Assembly: GCF_033568475.1 (NCBI RefSeq) | Contig: NC_133121.1 | Span: forward strand, 133,456,375-133,520,374 | Direction: 5' to 3' | Origin: Henckelia pumila | Lineage: Eukaryota > Streptophyta > Magnoliopsida > Lamiales > Gesneriaceae | DNA: 64,000 bases | Part shown: positions 62,279-64,000 of the stretch, one piece after another | How positions within the stretch are numbered: the stretch's first letter is position 1 | Layout: each line of letters starts with the position of its first letter | Translations under genes and position numbers: made by a program | The notes under the pieces: generated by a model | What the model was told of the DNA's origin: nothing | The model's database searches: none | Seen by the model: only the letters and a program-made list of their open reading frames with translations

Positions 62279-63114
62279 TGAAAGGAATTTTATTCCTTGA
62301 ATATTTTGGCCCTAATTAATTGGAAATTATAAGATTTTGCTTTCTAGACAAGATAGAATATTTGGTAAATATTGAGTGTATATTTTCGAATATGTTAATG
62401 ATATATTTGCCAAAGTTTAAATTAGATCTTGATAAGGTGATTATTTGACATAATATAATTCGATATTATCAAGATTTGATTTACAAGATTTGATAGAGTT
62501 TATTTCCTACTAAAACTAGTTTCCTTATTTATGTAGGACTCTATCTAAGGCAATCTTCAAGATTTGGATGCTTATCTATAAAAGGAGATTTCCACGCACA
62601 AGAAAAATGAGAGCTTCAGACGAAAAATACTCTGCGCATACTCTGAAGAATTCGAGGAAGATCTTGAAGAATTCTGAAGCAAAGTTTGCAATCATCGTTG
62701 TTGCATGTCCCCATGTCGCCGTTCGTGTTGAAGACATCAGAGACAACACTGTGGGAACTGTGTTGTTGAAGATATTTTCTGTCTCTTCAATTTAGGCTAC
62801 AGAAGTTGCATCCAATTTCTTTTATACTTTTATTGTATTTTAGGATGCAAGTTTGATTTCTCAACTCGTTGAGAAATTTAGGATTTAATGATTTTTCGTA
62901 AAATCACTAGGATTACTTTGTAAGACTATTCTTACGTTTACTAGTGATATTTAGCCCTAAGGCACCCGCACGAGTTTTATACTCGTGCAAAATTATTTAC
63001 TTGTGTTTTTATTTACGCTTTAAATTTCCGTTGCACTGTGTTGTCTATGGTGTTACAACACAAACGACAACAGTGCCTTATTTTACATAACAACCACGTA
63101 CACCGTTTTTTTTA
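62279..63114 (+). repeat. 3' LTR of the SIRE-type element
   Basis: 836 bp, near identical to the 5' LTR. The terminal CA has decayed to TA. Carries the same two palindromes (62742-62777 and 63034-63075). Confidence 0.92.
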
Positions 63115-64000
63115 TAGATACTAATATTTTTAGCTTCATAAGTAGTTCAAGTTTGGTTTAGTGCAAATCAACTGTTGAATTTTATTTTTATTTTTTGTTA
63201 TTTCGTCGGAGTTCTAGCATGGATAATAATATTATCAGGTGATATGCAGCATATGCTTTATTGATCATTTCATCTATTATTTCAATTTTTTTTTTTAACT
63301 TCTAGACAAATTCAATGAAATTTTGTATTCACTTAATATTAAGTTTGAGCAATTAATTTTAATAGTAATCGTGATGGATTTCAAATATACTCGATGAAAA
63401 TATCAGTATATGCATTAAATCTAATATGATATTTTTCCAAATCAAATGTTTGACCATGCAATAAGTAGATAGTTCAATTTCATCGATGTTATATATAATT
63501 AATAAAATAAATAATCAAATCATATGATTTAGGGCAATGAGTATGCACGAATGAGCCAACGACAACTTTGTTATTGATAATCATAATTGAAGGAGTACTG
63601 CCTCACATTCAGCTGATCATCAGCACATTTAATAAACCTTTCGGTCTGTATGTGGCAAATTTGATTTTGCATCGTGATCGAACTGATGTTGTACGATATA
63701 TTAATTTAATCAAGCCTTGCAATAGGGTTTATAATTTTATTACTTTTTTTTTTTAAAAAAAAAAAAGATAACGTGATGATTGTAAATTCAAGAAAGCATA
63801 TATACGTAAAAATATTTATAAATAAATCTATCACTATTCTCAACCGAATATGACTCGAACCACGTGCATGGTGCATTTAAGTAAAAATATATATATTTAT
63901 ACCTAAGTTTAAATGATGGGGTAAAGAATTTATTTATGTTGCCCATAAAATTATCAATAAATAATTTAAGTAGTAATCAAGAATATGTGAGGTTATTGAC
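63115..64000. other. Right flank, AT-rich, no gene seen
   Basis: Begins with the TAGAT target site copy. The 62-codon open frame at 63568-63756 matches nothing I know and ends in a poly-T run. No mobile-element ends found. Confidence 0.5.

Larger units (their letters stand above)
53803..63075 (+). repeat. Dispersed ~40-nt nested inverted repeats (GTGTTG/CAACAC family)
   Basis: Each copy has two GTGTTG-type hexamers followed by two CAACAC-type hexamers: an inner palindrome GGTGTT..AACACC flanked at 3-5 nt by outer arms GTGTTG.. and ..CAACACTG. Copies lie at about 53803-53842, 55070-55111, 55709-55749, 56357-56400, 57152-57192, 58272-58310, 58969-59007, 59434-59472, 60016-60050, 60796-60838, 61647-61689, 62130-62170 and 63034-63075. 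An opposite-order half copy is in each LTR (53512-53537, 62742-62777). Confidence 0.85.
53049..63114 (+). mobile_element. Ty1-copia retrotransposon, SIRE/Maximus type, with extra 3' ORF
   Basis: 10,066 bp. LTRs 53049-53881 and 62279-63114 both start TGAAAGGAATTT; the ends are TTTCTTTCA and TTTTTTTTA. Flanking 5-mers TAAAT (53044-53048) and TAGAT (63115-63119) match at four of five bases, fitting a target duplication with one later change. The primer site TGGTATCAGAGC is at 53884 and a polypurine tract (AAAAAAGGAGGAGAT) abuts the 3' LTR. Two zinc knuckles, WYFDSGSSRHM protease and the domain order mark the SIRE/Maximus lineage (family knowledge), which often carries an extra ORF after pol. Here gag-pol is broken but the extra ORF is intact. 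Confidence 0.92.

Overview
The window is nuclear DNA of a flowering plant, most likely a core eudicot. The genes have short exons with GT-AG introns, the families are plant-type (DUF538, WEB, DUF863, plant TRAPPC11, FMO GS-OX-like), the spacers are AT-rich, and Ty1-copia, Ty3-gypsy-like, MITE and SINE sequences are abundant. Similarity of several proteins to Lamiales genes is an impression only. There is no sign of bacterial, plastid or mitochondrial origin.

Gene-rich left half (1-29.4 kb). A head-to-head inverted duplication of a lectin receptor kinase fragment (1-2020) is followed by a 1736-bp solo LTR with a perfect target duplication and a 373-bp foldback MITE with a perfect 10-bp target duplication. 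Then come a three-exon DUF538 gene (minus), a WEB-family coiled-coil gene (plus) with three copies of one Tourist-like MITE in its two introns, a nine-exon TRAPPC11 gene (minus, predicted 1148 aa) and a DUF863 gene (plus, 572 aa). DUF538 and WEB are divergent, WEB and TRAPPC11 convergent, TRAPPC11 and DUF863 divergent. They are unrelated genes, not a pathway.

Repeat-rich right half (29.4-64 kb). A Ty1-copia element of Tork/Tnt1 type (29845-35247, minus) has both LTRs and a perfect target duplication but broken ORFs. It abuts an array of about five ~490-bp tandem units containing an inverted pair of tRNA-like SINE heads. A second SINE-like element follows. A seven-exon flavin monooxygenase gene (40687-43262, minus) keeps perfect exon phases but has one in-frame TAG at codon 74. 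A 9.5-kb non-coding LTR element (LARD-like, 43454-52936) ends about 110 bp upstream of its TATA box.

The last large unit (53049-63114) is a 10-kb Ty1-copia element of SIRE/Maximus type. Its gag-pol is decayed, but it carries an intact extra ORF of 664 codons between pol and the 3' LTR. The most unusual signal is in this element: a ~40-nt nested inverted repeat made of GTGTTG/CAACAC hexamers recurs about thirteen times in the LTRs, gag-pol, linkers and extra ORF, in different reading frames, which points to a DNA- or RNA-level role.
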